A stretch of DNA of 64,000 nucleotides from Dolomedes plantarius (taxonomy: Eukaryota; Arthropoda; Arachnida; Araneae; Dolomedidae): assembly GCA_907164885.2 (NCBI GenBank), contig OU015503.1:129492877-129556876 (forward strand), in the 5' to 3' direction. The position numbers and the translations under genes were made by a program. The notes beneath the pieces are model-generated. The model ran no database searches. It was not told the origin of the DNA and saw only the letters and a list, made by a program, of their open reading frames with translations. Position 1 is the first letter of the stretch; each line of letters begins with the position of its first letter. Below are positions 49,499 through 61,250 of the stretch, piece after piece.

Positions 49499-50479
49499 AG
49501 ATTTTCAATTTATCTTTTAATGCACTAATGGTTTTACAATCATAAAGAAGGATCTTATTAGGGTAAGTATCTGGAATTTCGCCTATAAAATATTCAATTA
49601 CAGAGCATTCATCAACGTTACCTCTAGCACCGATTTGTCTCAGTTCGACCAAATATTCTGACAGTGTATCATGTGGTTTCAATTTGCGCTGTTGCAAGGC
49701 TTGGTGTATTTGGATGCTATTAATCGTATCGGAGAATTCATCCAAGAGAGTTTGTTTCAACTCATTCCACCACGAGTTAATACCACGAAGAGATCTTATT
49801 AAATTTAACGCGGAACCCAAAGGACATTTTTTCGCAAATATGACTTGATGGACAGGATTCTTAATCTCATACAATGAAAAAAAACTTCTATTTCTAAAAT
49901 GAAACTTTCAATAGGCACGTCGTCCTTTCCAGTAAACGGCCTAATTAATTGCACCAGGTCTTTCAACGAAAAGGGGGAACGAAACGAATCTGCCGGACTA
50001 TGCAATAAATTCTGTTTACTTCCGTTTTGTTCAGGGTGAAAATTCAATCGAGCTGGTGAGTCAGCGTTTTTGGGCGAAAACGATTTTTCACTGACGTGTG
50101 TTTTGTCTTCAGTGGAATCGTCATCTGACTCATATTCCGAAGTGAGTCTTTCCAGCAGTGAAAAGTCACACAATGAATGTAAAATTGTATCGACACATTG
50201 CTTAATATCAGCAGAAAAATTTAAGGACAACAAGTTGCAGACAGACGTTAATTCTTGCAAGTTAAAATCATGAGAGAGTGATTTTTTCTTTTCGTCAATA
50301 TCAAAAGTTGCAAGATCAAAACCAGAAAATTCACGTAAATGCTTACGATTCAATCGACCGTCATCGGATCCAAAAATTAATTGATGTAACAGTTTGACGC
50401 TTTTAGTGGAACCTTTTTTCAATGCGTCGCGAATATGTGGAATTTCTTGCAAGGTTTTCATGATTTTAAGTTTAACCAC
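49476..50479 (-). pseudogene. Retrotransposon gag
   Basis: The first frame (50,479-49,805) begins MVKLKIMKTLQEIPHIRDAL and contains FSLKDLVQLIRPFTGKDDVP with IESFILEIEVFF. A one-base loss in a T8 run (A8 on plus, about 49,876) shifts to the second frame (49,874-49,476): VHQVIFAKKCPLGSALNLI, WWNELKQTLLDEFSD, LSEYLVELRQIGARGN. This is the capsid-like Retrotrans_gag fold region (W-x-ELKQTLLDEF and YLVELRQIG). A further shift at an A6 run (about 49,490) joins the zinc-knuckle frame. Both breaks sit in homopolymers, so sequencing error or programmed shifting cannot be excluded. Confidence 0.82.
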
Positions 50480-50569
50480 ACCAATATTATCATACGAAAA
50501 TTTTCAAAACAATAGAATTTTATAGTTCAATATAACGTCCAGTAGAAATAGTTCTTCAAAATAGCACGA

Positions 50570-50800
50570 AAAAATTCTTTTAAATAGCACAAATATTATA
50601 ATCAGTAGAAACATCAAAATTCCTCAAAGTAACACAAACTTTTAAATCTTCTAAAACAAAAATTCTTCAAAACCTTCAAATTCTTTTAAATAGCATAAAT
50701 ATTATAATGAGCAAAAACATCAAAATTCGTCAAAATAACACAAACTTTTAAATCTTCTAAAACATCAAAATTCTTCAAAACCATCAAAACGAATGTGTTA
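50570..50800 (-). repeat. About 112-bp tandem duplication in the retroelement leader
   Basis: Two adjacent copies share AAATTCTTTTAAATAGCA, AATATTATAAT, AACATCAAAATTC and ACACAAACTTTTAAATCTTC in order. Confidence 0.8.
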
Positions 50801-51048
50801 TTCATTAAAATAGGTGCAAGTATTTGTTAATCAGTCAAAATTAGAGCAAATTCTTTCATCGAGTGCGTTGAAATATACATATACATCAAACCGAAAGTGA
50901 TCTCAGAGCAGTTGGTAAGTACTTTGAAAAATTAATCAACGAAAACGAAAGTACTCACAGAACGGGTCAGGACAATATCATCAGATGTAGAGGCAGTCAA
51001 ACAGCATCAAGACCACACCAGTTTCCCTAGATGTTGAAGTTCGAAATT

Positions 51049-51066
51049 GCATCGGTCGAGCACCCA
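51049..51066 (-). promoter_or_regulatory. Candidate primer-binding site
   Basis: TGGGTGCTCGACCGATGC begins two bases after the 5' LTR in sense. It starts with TGG as required to pair with a tRNA CCA end. The tRNA was not identified. Confidence 0.45.
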
Positions 51067-51068
51067 TG

Positions 51069-51319
51069 TGAGCACAGAGACAGGGACACAGGCTCGATAT
51101 GAAACGTTTAATGATATCTAAATCTAGTCTAGGGGCAATATTTACAGAGGGGCAGCATTTACAGTTTGAAAATTAAGGGGGAAAGTTCCTCATGGCGGAC
51201 GCGTCTCTTGCTCAGTCATATCCTAACATCCGTTCAGCGGCGTTTCTCCATCGCGGCTAACTCCTCGCTTCGCCACAGAGGGCGCTATCGTTCGTTGAAG
51301 TCGGCATCTCCACATCGCA
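51069..51319 (-). repeat. 5' LTR of the retrotransposon
   Basis: In sense it starts TGCGATGTGGAGATG and ends CTCTGTGCTCA. Direct repeat of 47,163-47,403. Confidence 0.88.
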
Positions 51320-52266
51320 TAGAAACATCCTCTCATTACCATGTTTTCATGAACTCGCTTTCTTGTTTGTCCAGTAGAAATCTTGCGATCGATTTTTAAC
51401 TCACTTCCCGACTAGCTAGACATTCGAAACTTTTAGAATAGCTCGGAGCACGATGACAATGCCTTCTTTTGAGACTTTTAGCCATCTGTAAGCAGAATTT
51501 GAATTCATTTTCAGTTCATTTTGTTTTGTAGACTGGTGCAGCCATCTGTCGGCCGGGACGGGAACGAAAACTTAAACGCGAGTTAACTCCCAATTAACTT
51601 TATCTTCTTTCAAGTTGATGGGATAATTCATCAAAAAAAATTTTTTTAAGTATTTATTAATACATAGAATTGTCAAGTTTATAGGATTCAACAGAAAATT
51701 TAAAAACACGGTATATAAAAAGTTCTTTTTATTTTAAATTTAAACTCATTTAGTGTTAGGTCTAGGATTATATAATTTTAGGCTATGAAAAAAAGTTCGC
51801 CGGACATTTTTGAATGGGGGACAATTGCTCTACTGCTCCCCCCCCCTCCCTTGGAGCCGCCGTTGTTTTACGTATTACTTACTTGAAACTTGTGGAATAT
51901 GCAGAACAGTAACATTGTTCCTTGAAGTCCACAGTCAAAAGAAAGAATAGCAAAGCCATTCTTACCTTCCACTGTGGATTTCAAAATGCCGTCTGTTTCC
52001 GTTTTATTGCTATTAATACATTACAAATTACAATATCCCTCTCTCTATCATACCAGAGATTAGGATTTCAATTAAAGCCCATCGTAACAATTCTTGGGCT
52101 TTAATTGAACAAACAATCGAAAACTCGGAAAAGCGGCAACAATTTTTCACTTTAACTAAACTTATATGCAACTGATAATGCGGATAATTTGGCAAGTCAA
52201 ATAACCATGCCAACATTGCTGCCACAACAACCATGCCTGATAAGACCACGAGGACTGCCATTCTAT
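51320..52266. other. Interval between LTR element and Harbinger element
   Basis: No gene is recognised. Contains a C-run near 51,838-51,851 and the hairpin at 52,067-52,109. Confidence 0.5.
52067..52109. repeat. 15-bp perfect inverted repeat, 13-nt loop
   Basis: Arms TTCAATTAAAGCCCA and its exact reverse complement TGGGCTTTAATTGAA. Role unknown; possibly a small transposon end pair. Confidence 0.75.
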
Positions 52267-52498
52267 GCCCGGCCGCACACCGAATGCAACAAAACATTGC
52301 GCAACGTTTCTGTCGCTAGGCGTTGCACAACCAAAATGTTTTATCGTGGAAAATTTCGACTCGCAACGCCAGGTTGATTTGATATTACAACATTAGTAAG
52401 TAAGAACACGGGAGTCGAAGAGGTCTGCAGTATTTTGTTCTCTGTTGAGGGAAGTGTTCAATTTTGGGAAAGTAGTTTGGTCATACTTGTGGGTGATA

Positions 52499-53123
52499 TG
52501 GCAAGTGAGGAAGCAGAAGTAGCTATTCTTTTGTGGCAATTTATACAATTTTCGGATGAAAAACCAGAAAGAAGCTGTTGGATTCGTCCAATCAATAAAA
52601 AAAGAGACATTGACAGTTTTTTTAAAGAACTTAGAAATGACCCATGTATTGGCGCCGATCACTCGATTTCAAAGTCAAAAAAATGGAGAGCTTACAAGTG
52701 AGCAGCCTGCCGACTGAAAAACATACTTCAAGAATTCAAAGTTGTTTATTTTCAAGTATTTCAAGATATATATTTTCATATTTTTCAAGAATCACAAATA
52801 ATCTAAGAATTCCGCTTACAACGGCCATGATATACATACACTACATTCAAGTGTTCCAAGTTAACTACTTGATTTAATTTCTCGCCACAAGGGGGAGTCA
52901 AAGGCGAGACAAAATCGCTGACGTCAACAAAACAAGACAAATGCGTCAGCACATCTGGAAAGGAGCGAACAACCCAGATAAGTTTTACAATTATTGTAGG
53001 TTAAGCATACCTACGTTTGATTATCTCTTGGGACTTGTTGAAGACAAGATTCGGAAAAAAAAACACCAACTACCGGAAGAGTATACCTTCAGAAGAAAGG
53101 CTTTTAGTAACATTACGGAATAA
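52499..53123 (+). pseudogene. Harbinger transposase N-terminal remnant
   Basis: First part (52,499-52,700): MASEEAEVAILLWQFIQF and CWIRPINKKRDIDSFFKELR. Second part (about 52,938-53,123): NNPDKFYNYCRLSIPTFDYL then LGLVEDKIRKKKHQLPEE. Both match the region upstream of the DDE domain in PIF/Harbinger transposases (W-x-x-P-[IL]-N and F-x-NY-x-R[ML]S-x2-TFD-x-LL). A spacer and a stop separate them, and the nuclease core is lost. Confidence 0.7.
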
Positions 53124-53472
53124 CTTTTAATAACATTGTTGAATAACAAAAACTTTTTGTTTTGTAAACGTATTACTATAAAAAGCAGTAACAAAAGAAA
53201 GAAAAATATATAGCTAAGTATATACTTTTAAATCTAAGAAAAACATAACTTATAAAATATTTAAAAAAATCAATTAAAAAGAATGTAACCGCAATTTTTT
53301 TTTCTCCTTTTACCAATTTTGCCGCTCTGGACAGATGCCCCGTTTGCGTCCCCCTAGATCTGACCCTGAGTGACGCAACCCTATTTTTCTTTCTTAACAA
53401 TATCTTAAAAAATGGGGGTGTCTGGATTACTTGAGGGCAAGGTTTATTCGATTAAATGTGATAAATTGGTGT

Positions 53473-53610
53473 GGTACATACCTGGAATATTCAATTCTTC
53501 AGCTATATCTTGCCAAATTTTATTTATAACATCTTGGTTGCGGTAGTCCTTCGCTCTAAAATCAAAAATTTCTATTCTTGCGTGGACAAGAACTATCAGC
53601 ATCAACCTCC
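53473..53610 (-). pseudogene. Harbinger-associated MADF-domain exon
   Basis: Reads IFDFRAKDYRNQDVINKIWQ then DIAEELNIP, ending at a GTATGT donor. This is the MADF (SANT/Myb-like) pattern of the second Harbinger protein, thought to help DNA binding and nuclear import. Further exons are not seen. Confidence 0.65.
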
Positions 53611-53885
53611 ATCTATTTTTTATATGCAAAAATCCTCAACACGGAGCATTAATGAAAATAAAATGGGCCCGCACATGCGCAGATGAAATGTTTCACCAGC
53701 TGTGTCGAGAAGCATACACTTTTGTTGCAGCAACATTTCCGAAATGACGCGACGTGTATCAAAACAATGTTGCATCCGGTGTGCAGCACTCTCCTTTGAT
53801 TACATTGCAGGCGATGCGTCGGACACAGATAGCTAGAAACAGAAACGTTGCGCAATGTTTTGTTGCATTCGGTGTGTGGCCAGGC

Positions 53886-54322
53886 TCTCTGAGGACGTAA
53901 CGGCACCGGGCCGAATCAAAGTTCCTCAGCATGCGCATTTCAATATGACAAGCAGAAGTTTGTGATCCTCTCCATGCGATGGTTCACGGATCTCTTTCGA
54001 TTTTCTACCAAACAATCAGTTTCTTCCTGTTTGCCAGTTGGTAACATGCTTGTACAATTCGACAAAACTGCGTAAGAAGGCAATGCAGTTCAACTCCAAC
54101 TTCCCGTTGTTTTATAGGCATTCAAAAATATTCAGGCGACCATCACAGTACTGGTGGGAGGGGTTTGCAGACAAGACATTGGACCCATTTGGAAGAAGGA
54201 GGAGCTGTAAACATGTCAACGCCTCGATTTTACCTGAATGTACCCATGTTCCTATATCACGATTGTGGCATCGGAAAGTTTGCTGTGTTAAGATTATCCC
54301 CTTTTGAAGTTCAGCTGTGGGG
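53886..54322. other. Interval between Harbinger and hAT elements
   Basis: GC-richer than average, with short open frames on the plus strand, but no recognised family. It continues after the hAT insertion at 56,936 because the target duplication joins the two sides. Confidence 0.45.
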
Positions 54323-56927
54323 CAGGGGCGGATCTAGGGGGGCGGGCTGGGGGGATGGTCATGTTTCTTAATTTAGAGAAAGAACTCAAGATTACAAGAA
54401 GCAAAGAAAATAAAGTAACAAATAATATGTAGCGCTAGTGCCAACTTTTGGGGAAAGAAACGTTAAGTTTAAACGTGCTTGTTGATTAGAAGTGCGACAG
54501 TGCAGTGCATTTCGCTTGAAGGTCAAGTCTAGTGTACAAATATAGATACGCGATCGCCGCGCCCCATCACCAGTCGCACCAAGATCCCTTTCCCTGCCGT
54601 CGCACAGCGTGCGTGACACAAAGACAGGTTCAGTGTGTGTTGACTTGTGGTTATTGAATAACGGGTCGCGTACTAAAGGAAATTCAAACCCAAAACGAAG
54701 GAAATTTCAGAGAACTGGTGCGTTTTCGTATCGAATCAGGAGATAAGAATCTCAGCAAACACCTCCAGTCAGCATGCGCTAATGCAATGTACTCTAGTAA
54801 AAGGATTCAAAATGAATTAATATACTGTTGCGGAAATTGAAGTCCGAAATGTCATACTGGAACGAATCAAAGCTGCAAAATACTATAGCATATTATTTGA
54901 TGAAACAACAGATGCTGCTCATGATTCACAACTGACGTTTTCCACACGCTACTGCTACGAAGGAAATGTTTATGTAGATTTCCTGGACTTTGTGGATTCC
55001 AGAAAACCCGTTGAAGCTTTTACACATGAAGAAGACTTAACTTATTTAAGTGAACCCTCCTTGACTGGTGAAGTGATAGGAAGTACTGTGATTGGATTAA
55101 TAAAAAAAATAACAGAAAACTGTGTAGGAATAGCCACTGATGGATGTAGTAGTATGGTGTCTGAGGTAAAGGGAACAGTAAATGCTGTGAAACGTTGTGC
55201 TGTCAACGCCACCCATTGCCCGTACTTAAACCATGCTTTGAATTTGACACTGACAAAGGCCTCTAAGGTTCAAGAGGTCAGAAGTGCAGTCGACACCATA
55301 AAAACAGTTATTTCTTTTTTTACAGCAAGCCCAAAGAGAAACCCTGTCTTAAAACAAAAATTAGGCAGACAGCTTATAGGGCTCTGCCAAACAAGATGGG
55401 TGGAACGCCACGATAGTATTCATTTGTTTTGTTCAAGCCTTCCAAAAATCCATGAAGTTGTAAGAACTTGAAAAGAAAGCGAAGCAGCTACCAAAGCACT
55501 GTCTCTTTTAAATAATATAAGCACTAGTTTTTTCATAGTTTCCATAGCGTCTCTAGCAGACATATTAGCTATCACTCTTCCTCTTAGCCGGCTATTCCAA
55601 AAAAAGAGCATTGACCAAAAAGAAGCTCTTCAATCTACTTGTTCTACCTTGGAACAGAGTGTGAAGAGTTTTTCCATGATGTATATCTTGTAGCAACAGG
55701 TTTAGCTGAAGATATGGGTACGGAGGTGTCTTTGCCTCGTATTGCTCAAAGGCAAAAAAAACCGAACCAACCCCAACATTGTCGAGCTTGAGGAATTCTA
55801 CGGAGTAACAATTTACATTCCTATATTATACAGGATAATTTAAGATATCAAAGATAGATTCCCCGAGGACATTATGAAACTCCTTGAACTATCAATCCTG
55901 ATACCCACTTCGGTTGTTAAAATGTCCCAAACAAACCTAAGAGAATCAGCTAAGGTCTTGTTTTCTAGATTTCAGTTTGCTGTGGGGAACATTTCATGTC
56001 ATAGTGGAGCTGTTTTTAGCAATGAAGTTGCCCTGTGGCAAACCAAATGGTTAAATCAGCAACCAAAGACAAAAAATGAAGAAATTCCAGAAACAGACAT
56101 GGAAACTCTCACCAAGTGTGACAAAGAGGTTTATCCTGCAATACACGAATTGATGAAGATTTTTGCAACTCTGCCGGTTAGCACAGCTACTGCCGAGAGG
56201 TCCTTTTCAACCCTTCGAAGGTTGAAGGACTGGATGAGAACAACCATGAGAGAGGATAGACATTAGCACTGCTAAACATTCACAGAGGAATTGCGGACAA
56301 AGTTGATGCAAAAAAAGTCGTTGCTAGAAAAGGAAGTTGGACTTTGTTGTTTAGGCCAAAACTTGTTTTTGTCACCTCAAACCTTCATAAAATTGTCCAA
56401 ATATCAGTTTCTTTTATATCACAGCTTGGACAAAGGGAGCAGTGTATTTTACTTTATTAAATATAACATATTAAAAGTTTTTAATAGGTTGAATTAGATT
56501 TATAAATACTGTCTTTACGTAATATATCCTGATATGATCCTTTGTCCTCAACAGTTTAAGATTTTGTAACATTTAAGTTAATTAGGTCTGAAATTATTTA
56601 CATAACTATAACATTATGAAAAATGTACCAAGATGTTTATTAATTAAAATAAAAATCCAAATGTATCGTATTTGAATAAAATGCCATGGTTTTCATGTTA
56701 CATTGGGAGAGAATGTTTAAAATAATATTTTAAGGTGCTTTTGAGGCACTTAAAATAGCCTAGGAAGAAGTTTTCAAGCACTGTATATTTTCTGGGGGAG
56801 GCCCCTCGGTTCCTCCGCTGAGCCACTGCCCCCTTGTGATCTAGAGGGCAGTGGCTGAGCAGGGGATATTCCATAACCTCCGGGTGGAAGACAGTCCCCC
56901 CTTGAAAATCGGCTGGATCTGCCCATG
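54323..56927 (+). mobile_element. hAT transposon with perfect 8-bp target duplication
   Basis: The left end CAGGGGCGGATCTAGG and the right end GGATCTGCCCATG are inverted. CTGTGGGG flanks the element on both sides (54,315-54,322 and 56,928-56,935). The 2.6-kb interior holds a broken hAT transposase. Confidence 0.9.
54690..56310 (+). pseudogene. hAT transposase (ZMYM1/52-kDa repressor-like), broken
   Basis: Successive frames: about 54,700 GNFRELVRFRIESGDKNLSK; 54,850-54,990 SILFDETTDAAHDSQL in a shifted frame; 54,992-55,471 CVGIATDGCSSMVSEVKGTV, LNHALNLTLTKAS and LCQTRWVERHDSIHLF; then 55,874-56,266 with IFATLPVSTATAERSFSTLR and RLKDWMRTTM. These are in order the DETTD and ATDG acidic motifs, the C-x2-H/RW insertion region and the hAT C-terminal dimerisation region. 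Stops or shifts occur near 54,835, 55,471, 55,690 and 56,266. A dead copy of a plausible single ORF. Confidence 0.85.
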
Positions 56928-56935
56928 CTGTGGGG

Positions 56936-57626
56936 TGCCTGGCATCTAAAATATATTTCACAAGCGTCGTAAAGTATAGAAAGGTTTTCATTTTACAAAA
57001 GAGACGCGAATTATTCAATTTTTTGGCGAAAAAACCCGTCTTAAAATAAAGTCTGATAGAGTCGAGGATTGTAAGATTTCTCAGGTCTCGGAATAAATGA
57101 CTCGATTTCGACACTTTTCCACCGTCCAAAATAACTTCCTTCTTTTGAAAATGTGCCGAATTTTATTTATCAGCCCACTTTCACAGGTCGGACGCCGTGA
57201 GTTGTTCCCGGAATGCCACGTGTTCGTCGTCAAGGATATTACATTTTAGTCCGGCAGGTCTTGTGTCCTGTGTCGGGAACGATCGCCAACGGAGTTTCCA
57301 CGTGTGTTCGAGAAAATAGAAAAATCTTCGACGAAGCGAATCTGCACTGATTTTCGTAAAAGTTAGATATATTCTAATCCGATGACTTTGAACTGGAAGA
57401 AATATCGCGATTTTTACAATGAAACCAGAATTCCTCCCACCGGAGGACTGACCTCAATGATAACAGAGATGCGAAATCAGACTGTATTTTATTCCATTCT
57501 CATGAATAACTTCCATCTTGCCTCTTGGACTGTACTTTGGGAAATTGACTCTCCGCAATTAGTATACAATGCATCGGAACTAAAAACCAGAACATTCGAG
57601 AGAACTCTTGAACATCCTAGAGCATA
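56936..57626. other. Interval between the two hAT elements
   Basis: Moderately GC-rich, with an 81-codon plus-strand frame (57,382-57,627) of unknown nature. Nothing else is recognised. Confidence 0.4.
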
Positions 57627-58782
57627 GGTTGTTAAACTGTGGTCCGCGAAACAATTTTGACATTAACTTTACATCCCTCAACTTTTCACTTTTAATCAAA
57701 TAACTCATTTAATAAAAATCCTACATGGTCGAGACTTTTTGTATTTGTTGTTATTTAACTAGTTATTAGCATAACTAAACAATAATTAGTAAAAAAAAAT
57801 ATTTTATTCAACTGCAAATACGGAAATATAAATAAAATAAGGCATTTTTTTGCATTGTTGTGACTATTGCGCGGCGCGGGAACACGTAGCTATATATAGA
57901 CTGGTGACTCAGGTGGATCGTTGGCTAAAAATTGGATTTACACTGAAACAAAATATAGATGAAAGCGACTCAGATAATGGAGCATCAACCTTAAAATCCA
58001 ACTAGAAACGTAAAATTAAAAAATATCGTGATGAGTATTTATCATTTGGATTATATTATATATGCAATAAAGATGTGGAAAGACCTGTCTGAAACACGAC
58101 ATATTTTCGTTGAACATTTAATGGCTCTAAAAAAAAGGTTTAGGAATTATTTTTCCAGTCCTGATTCTGACAATAACTGGATTAGAGATCCATTCAACAT
58201 GGAAGTTACTAATGCCAAACATTTATCTGTACTTGAACAAGATATTCATTTGATTCCGCTCTGCACAACATATTTATGTGAACAGACTTTTTCGGTACTG
58301 TTATGCATGAAATCAAAGTATAGAAACAAACACAATGTAGAAACAGACCTTAGAATAAAACTTTTCAACATAGAGCCCGACATTGTGGTTCTGGTTTCAA
58401 GAAAACAACTGCACCCATCTCATTAAGTGCGAATTATTTACACAAAACATATAATAAGATCTATTTAGACCAATATTTGACCAATAAATGTTTGTATGAG
58501 TTTAATGTATTATGCTATGCAACTTTTTTAATTCTTTTTACTGCTTTCTTTTATTAATTTTATGTTTTTTATTTTATATCCTAATAAAAATGTTCATCTC
58601 TATAAATGTTCAAGATCATTTATTAAAATAACATTTTTACCAATATTTATTATAACGTAGTGCCTATGAGATTAAGTCTCAAGAACGACGTAAAATGCCT
58701 AGGGTTGGGAGGGGGTCCGCAAAAAAAATGTTGTTCAAAAGGGGGTCTTCGGACTACATAAGTTTAAGAAGGATTTGCGCCA
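57627..58782 (+). mobile_element. Decayed ZBED5-like hAT element
   Basis: The left end has CATAGGTTGTTAAACTGTGG and TCCGCGAAAC, typical of hAT ends. The right end TACATAAGTTTAAGAAGG is a weak inverted match. The interior contains a transposase C-terminus. No target duplication is visible. Confidence 0.6.
58037..58426 (+). pseudogene. ZBED5/FAM200-like hAT transposase C-terminus
   Basis: Reads HLMALKKRFRNYFSSPDSD, NNWIRDPFNMEV, IPLCTTYLCEQTFSVLLCMK and SKYRNKHNVETDLR, then a KQLHPSH end. This is the C-terminal pattern of ZBED5/FAM200-type hAT proteins (TTYLCE-x-x-FS and K-x-KYRN-x-L-x-VE-x-DLR). The N-terminal two-thirds, including catalytic residues, is deleted. Confidence 0.8.
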
Positions 58783-59755
58783 AGGACTTTTAAAGGATTA
58801 AAAGGATGTAAATAAGAACGTAACTGAAAACTTTGGGAAAAAAAAAATGCTGAAGATTTAATTTTCTATTTAATTTGAATAATGATTTCAGGGAAAGTGA
58901 TAGTAATAAAATAAAAATAAAAATTGAGTAAAACTTCTAAAGGTAAGTTAATATTTGTGAAGTGCTTTTAAAAGTGAAGAGTATTTTAATTGAGTTATAT
59001 TTTGATAATAAATATTATAAGTGTGTTTTAGCGTATTGGATATCATTTTATTGATATTATGTGTTTTAAATTTGGTAATAGTAGAATTGTGCTAATAAAG
59101 TTGAATAAATATGAGTAAATTAACATATTTTAACAATTAAAGGATGACTTAAAGTTTTGAACAAAGTATGAATCATTTTAACATGTTTTCTTCATATGGT
59201 TCAGAGTTATTAAGTTGATTACAGAAAAGATGATGAATAATAAAAAATGAGAGAGAAAATTGAACTTTGATAATATAACTATGTGTTGGTAAGTTAATTC
59301 CATACTTTTAAGATCTAATTTACTATTTTGATATATTTTAGTAATCTCATTTATTGTCTATTTTAGTTCCATTAAGTGATTTTTGACATTTTCAGTTTGT
59401 TATTGATTTTTTTAATGTGCTATGAGATTTTAAGTGGTGTAAATAATTGAAGAAGAAACTCAAATTTAGAATGATTATATTTTTTAGTGATTTAGTATGT
59501 CATGTTGTTTTGTGCGCAGATAAGAAAATAATATTTAGTGTCCCTTTTAGTGATTTAATGCTTTCATTTTTATCTTACATTATTGTGGTACTAATTCTTT
59601 CAAAGATTTGGACTTTGAGTGTGTAATAAGCACCGAGAGTGTGTTTATTAAACAAGAACTGAGAGCTTTTAATATAAACTCAGATAAAAAGTTTGATTGG
59701 AAATAAAACAAATTCTCTCAGGTACCAGAAATTTATTTAGTGTATTTTTGAAATA
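58783..59755. other. Non-coding interval
   Basis: AT-rich with no recognised feature. Confidence 0.6.
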
Positions 59756-61250
59756 CACTAGTTATCAAAAATTAAGGAAAAATCACAAAAAGAGGGATAA
59801 CACGTCCGAAACTAGGCCAATCTGTTTAAAATTTGAATATGTCGTTAAGTAAAAGGTGCTGAACAATACTACATTATGAAAAATAGTGGCGCTGCAGTCG
59901 GAATACGTCATTTGCGAGGAGCATAAAAGTGCATGTCTCAGAGCAAGGCGGCAATTGTATCTGCGAGACTGAGATTAGACGTCTGGCATAGCCAAATTGT
60001 AACAATCACCTCCAGTCATCATTTGACCGAAGAACTGCGATGGCGAGCTATTGGGAGACTAGAGGCAGGTCAAAGTCAGACAGAAGTGGCCAGATGGCTA
60101 AATGTGAGTCTGTCTGTGGTTCATAGACTTTGGCAACAATTTCTAACCACGGATTCGGCATCCAGGATGTTCAGCCAAGGACGGCCATACGCTACGACGA
60201 GTGCCGATGACCGATATTTGTCATTATGCGCACGAAGGAATAGAACCGCAACTCCGTCTGCAGATCCTCCCTCGCTGCAAGCTCCGGAAGGTTGGTATCA
60301 CCGTCAACCGTGCGTAGAAGGCTTCACGAAGGTGGTATTTTTGCGAGACGACCAGCCTTTTGCGTCCCGCTCACGTCACGCCATAGGCGGGAACGCTTGC
60401 AGTGGGCACGTAAATATGTCCACTGGAAGCATGATCAATGGAAGGCTGTTCTCTTTACGGATGAGTCGAGGTTCAGCCTCCAAAGCGATAGTAGGCGTAT
60501 TTTGATTTGGAGAGAACCTGGAACTCGTATTCATCCATCACACATCCGTGAAAGAGATGCACACGGATCAGGTAGTGTCTGTGTTTGGGGTGGTATCTCT
60601 ATGGGTGGACGCACAGACCTCCATGTCTTTCCCCTTGGAAATGTGAATGCTCACACCTATAGAGATGACATCCTTGATGCTTATGTGCGCCCTTGTGCCG
60701 GGGCAATAGGTGATGCTTTCGTGCTACAGGACGATAACGCGAGACCGCACAGGGCTCGCATCGGGGATGCTTATCTTGAGCAGGAATCAATTCAGCGCAT
60801 GGAGTGGCCAGCTCGATCACCGGACCTGAATCCTATCGAGCACGTTTGGGACGCTTTTGGACGACGTATAGCTGCTCTCAATCCTCCTCCTAGGACCCTA
60901 GCCACGCTTTCAACTGCTTTACAAGAGCAATGATTCTCACTTCCTACCGCATAATTCATAGACCGCATAATTGACAGCATCACACATCGCTGTATGTGCT
61001 GTATTGCTTCTCGGGGGGATCATACGCCATATTAAAGGTACTTTTCCTATACCAAACTGACACATCCGATATGTTCATTGTATACATATGCTAGTTTCTA
61101 TAACACCATAGATGTCTGGCGATTTCTTTTTATGCTGTTTTATACCTACCTATGTGTTGTATAATGTGTATATGTTTCATAAAATTCTACGCTTATCTTT
61201 TTGAATAATCGCTATTTTTGTGACTCTTCCTTAATTTTTGATAGCCAATG
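59756..61250 (+). mobile_element. Nearly complete Tc1-type transposon
   Basis: 1,495 bp flanked by TA on both sides. Left end CACTAGTTATCAAAAATTAA, right end TTAATTTTTGATAGCCAATG, an inverted pair. It contains one transposase gene with a single frameshift. Confidence 0.92.
59933..60933 (+). pseudogene. Tc1 transposase, DD34E, one frameshift
   Basis: The N-terminal frame starts MSQSKAAIVSARLRLDVWHS and holds the first HTH (LRWRAIGRLEAGQSQTEVAR, WLNVSLSVVHRLW). Near 60,262 a one-base indel moves into the frame of 60,292-60,933: SPSTVRRRLHEGG (second HTH), WARKYVHWKHDQWKAVLFTD with ESRFSL, VCVWGGISMGG, VLQDDNARPHRAR and SPDLNPIEHVWDAFGRR. The catalytic residues are D in FTDES, D in DDNARPH and E in PIEHVW, with exactly 34 residues between the last two. 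All three are intact. Apart from the frameshift it looks full length. Confidence 0.92.

Larger units (their letters stand above)
47163..51319 (-). mobile_element. Ty3-type LTR retrotransposon carrying a myosin-like segment
   Basis: Two direct terminal repeats (47,163-47,403 and 51,069-51,319) begin TG and end CA in the minus-strand sense. Between them, in sense order: candidate primer-binding site, repeated leader, gag, zinc knuckles, degenerate protease start, coiled-coil host-like segment, integrase C-terminal tail, about 480 bp non-coding. No reverse transcriptase, RNase H or integrase core is present, so the copy is defective. No matching target duplication (flanks GTGTG and TAGAA) and no clear polypurine tract were seen. 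Confidence 0.88.
52267..53885 (+). mobile_element. PIF/Harbinger transposon with deleted transposase
   Basis: Long inverted ends: CACACCGAATGCAACAAAAC then ATTGCGCAACGTTTCTGT at the left, mirrored at 53,838-53,880. Between them lie a plus-strand transposase N-terminal part and a minus-strand MADF exon, the usual divergent two-gene Harbinger plan. The catalytic DDE part is missing, so it is non-autonomous. The exact outer boundary and 3-bp target duplication are unclear. Confidence 0.85.

Noticed and set aside
50570..50800. CRISPR-like array
   Set aside because: Only two long adjacent copies in a retroelement leader, with no short repeats or spacers, and the genome is eukaryotic.
57382..57627. 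81-codon plus-strand frame as a gene
   Set aside because: No family match, no clear splice sites, and it ends at an hAT terminus.
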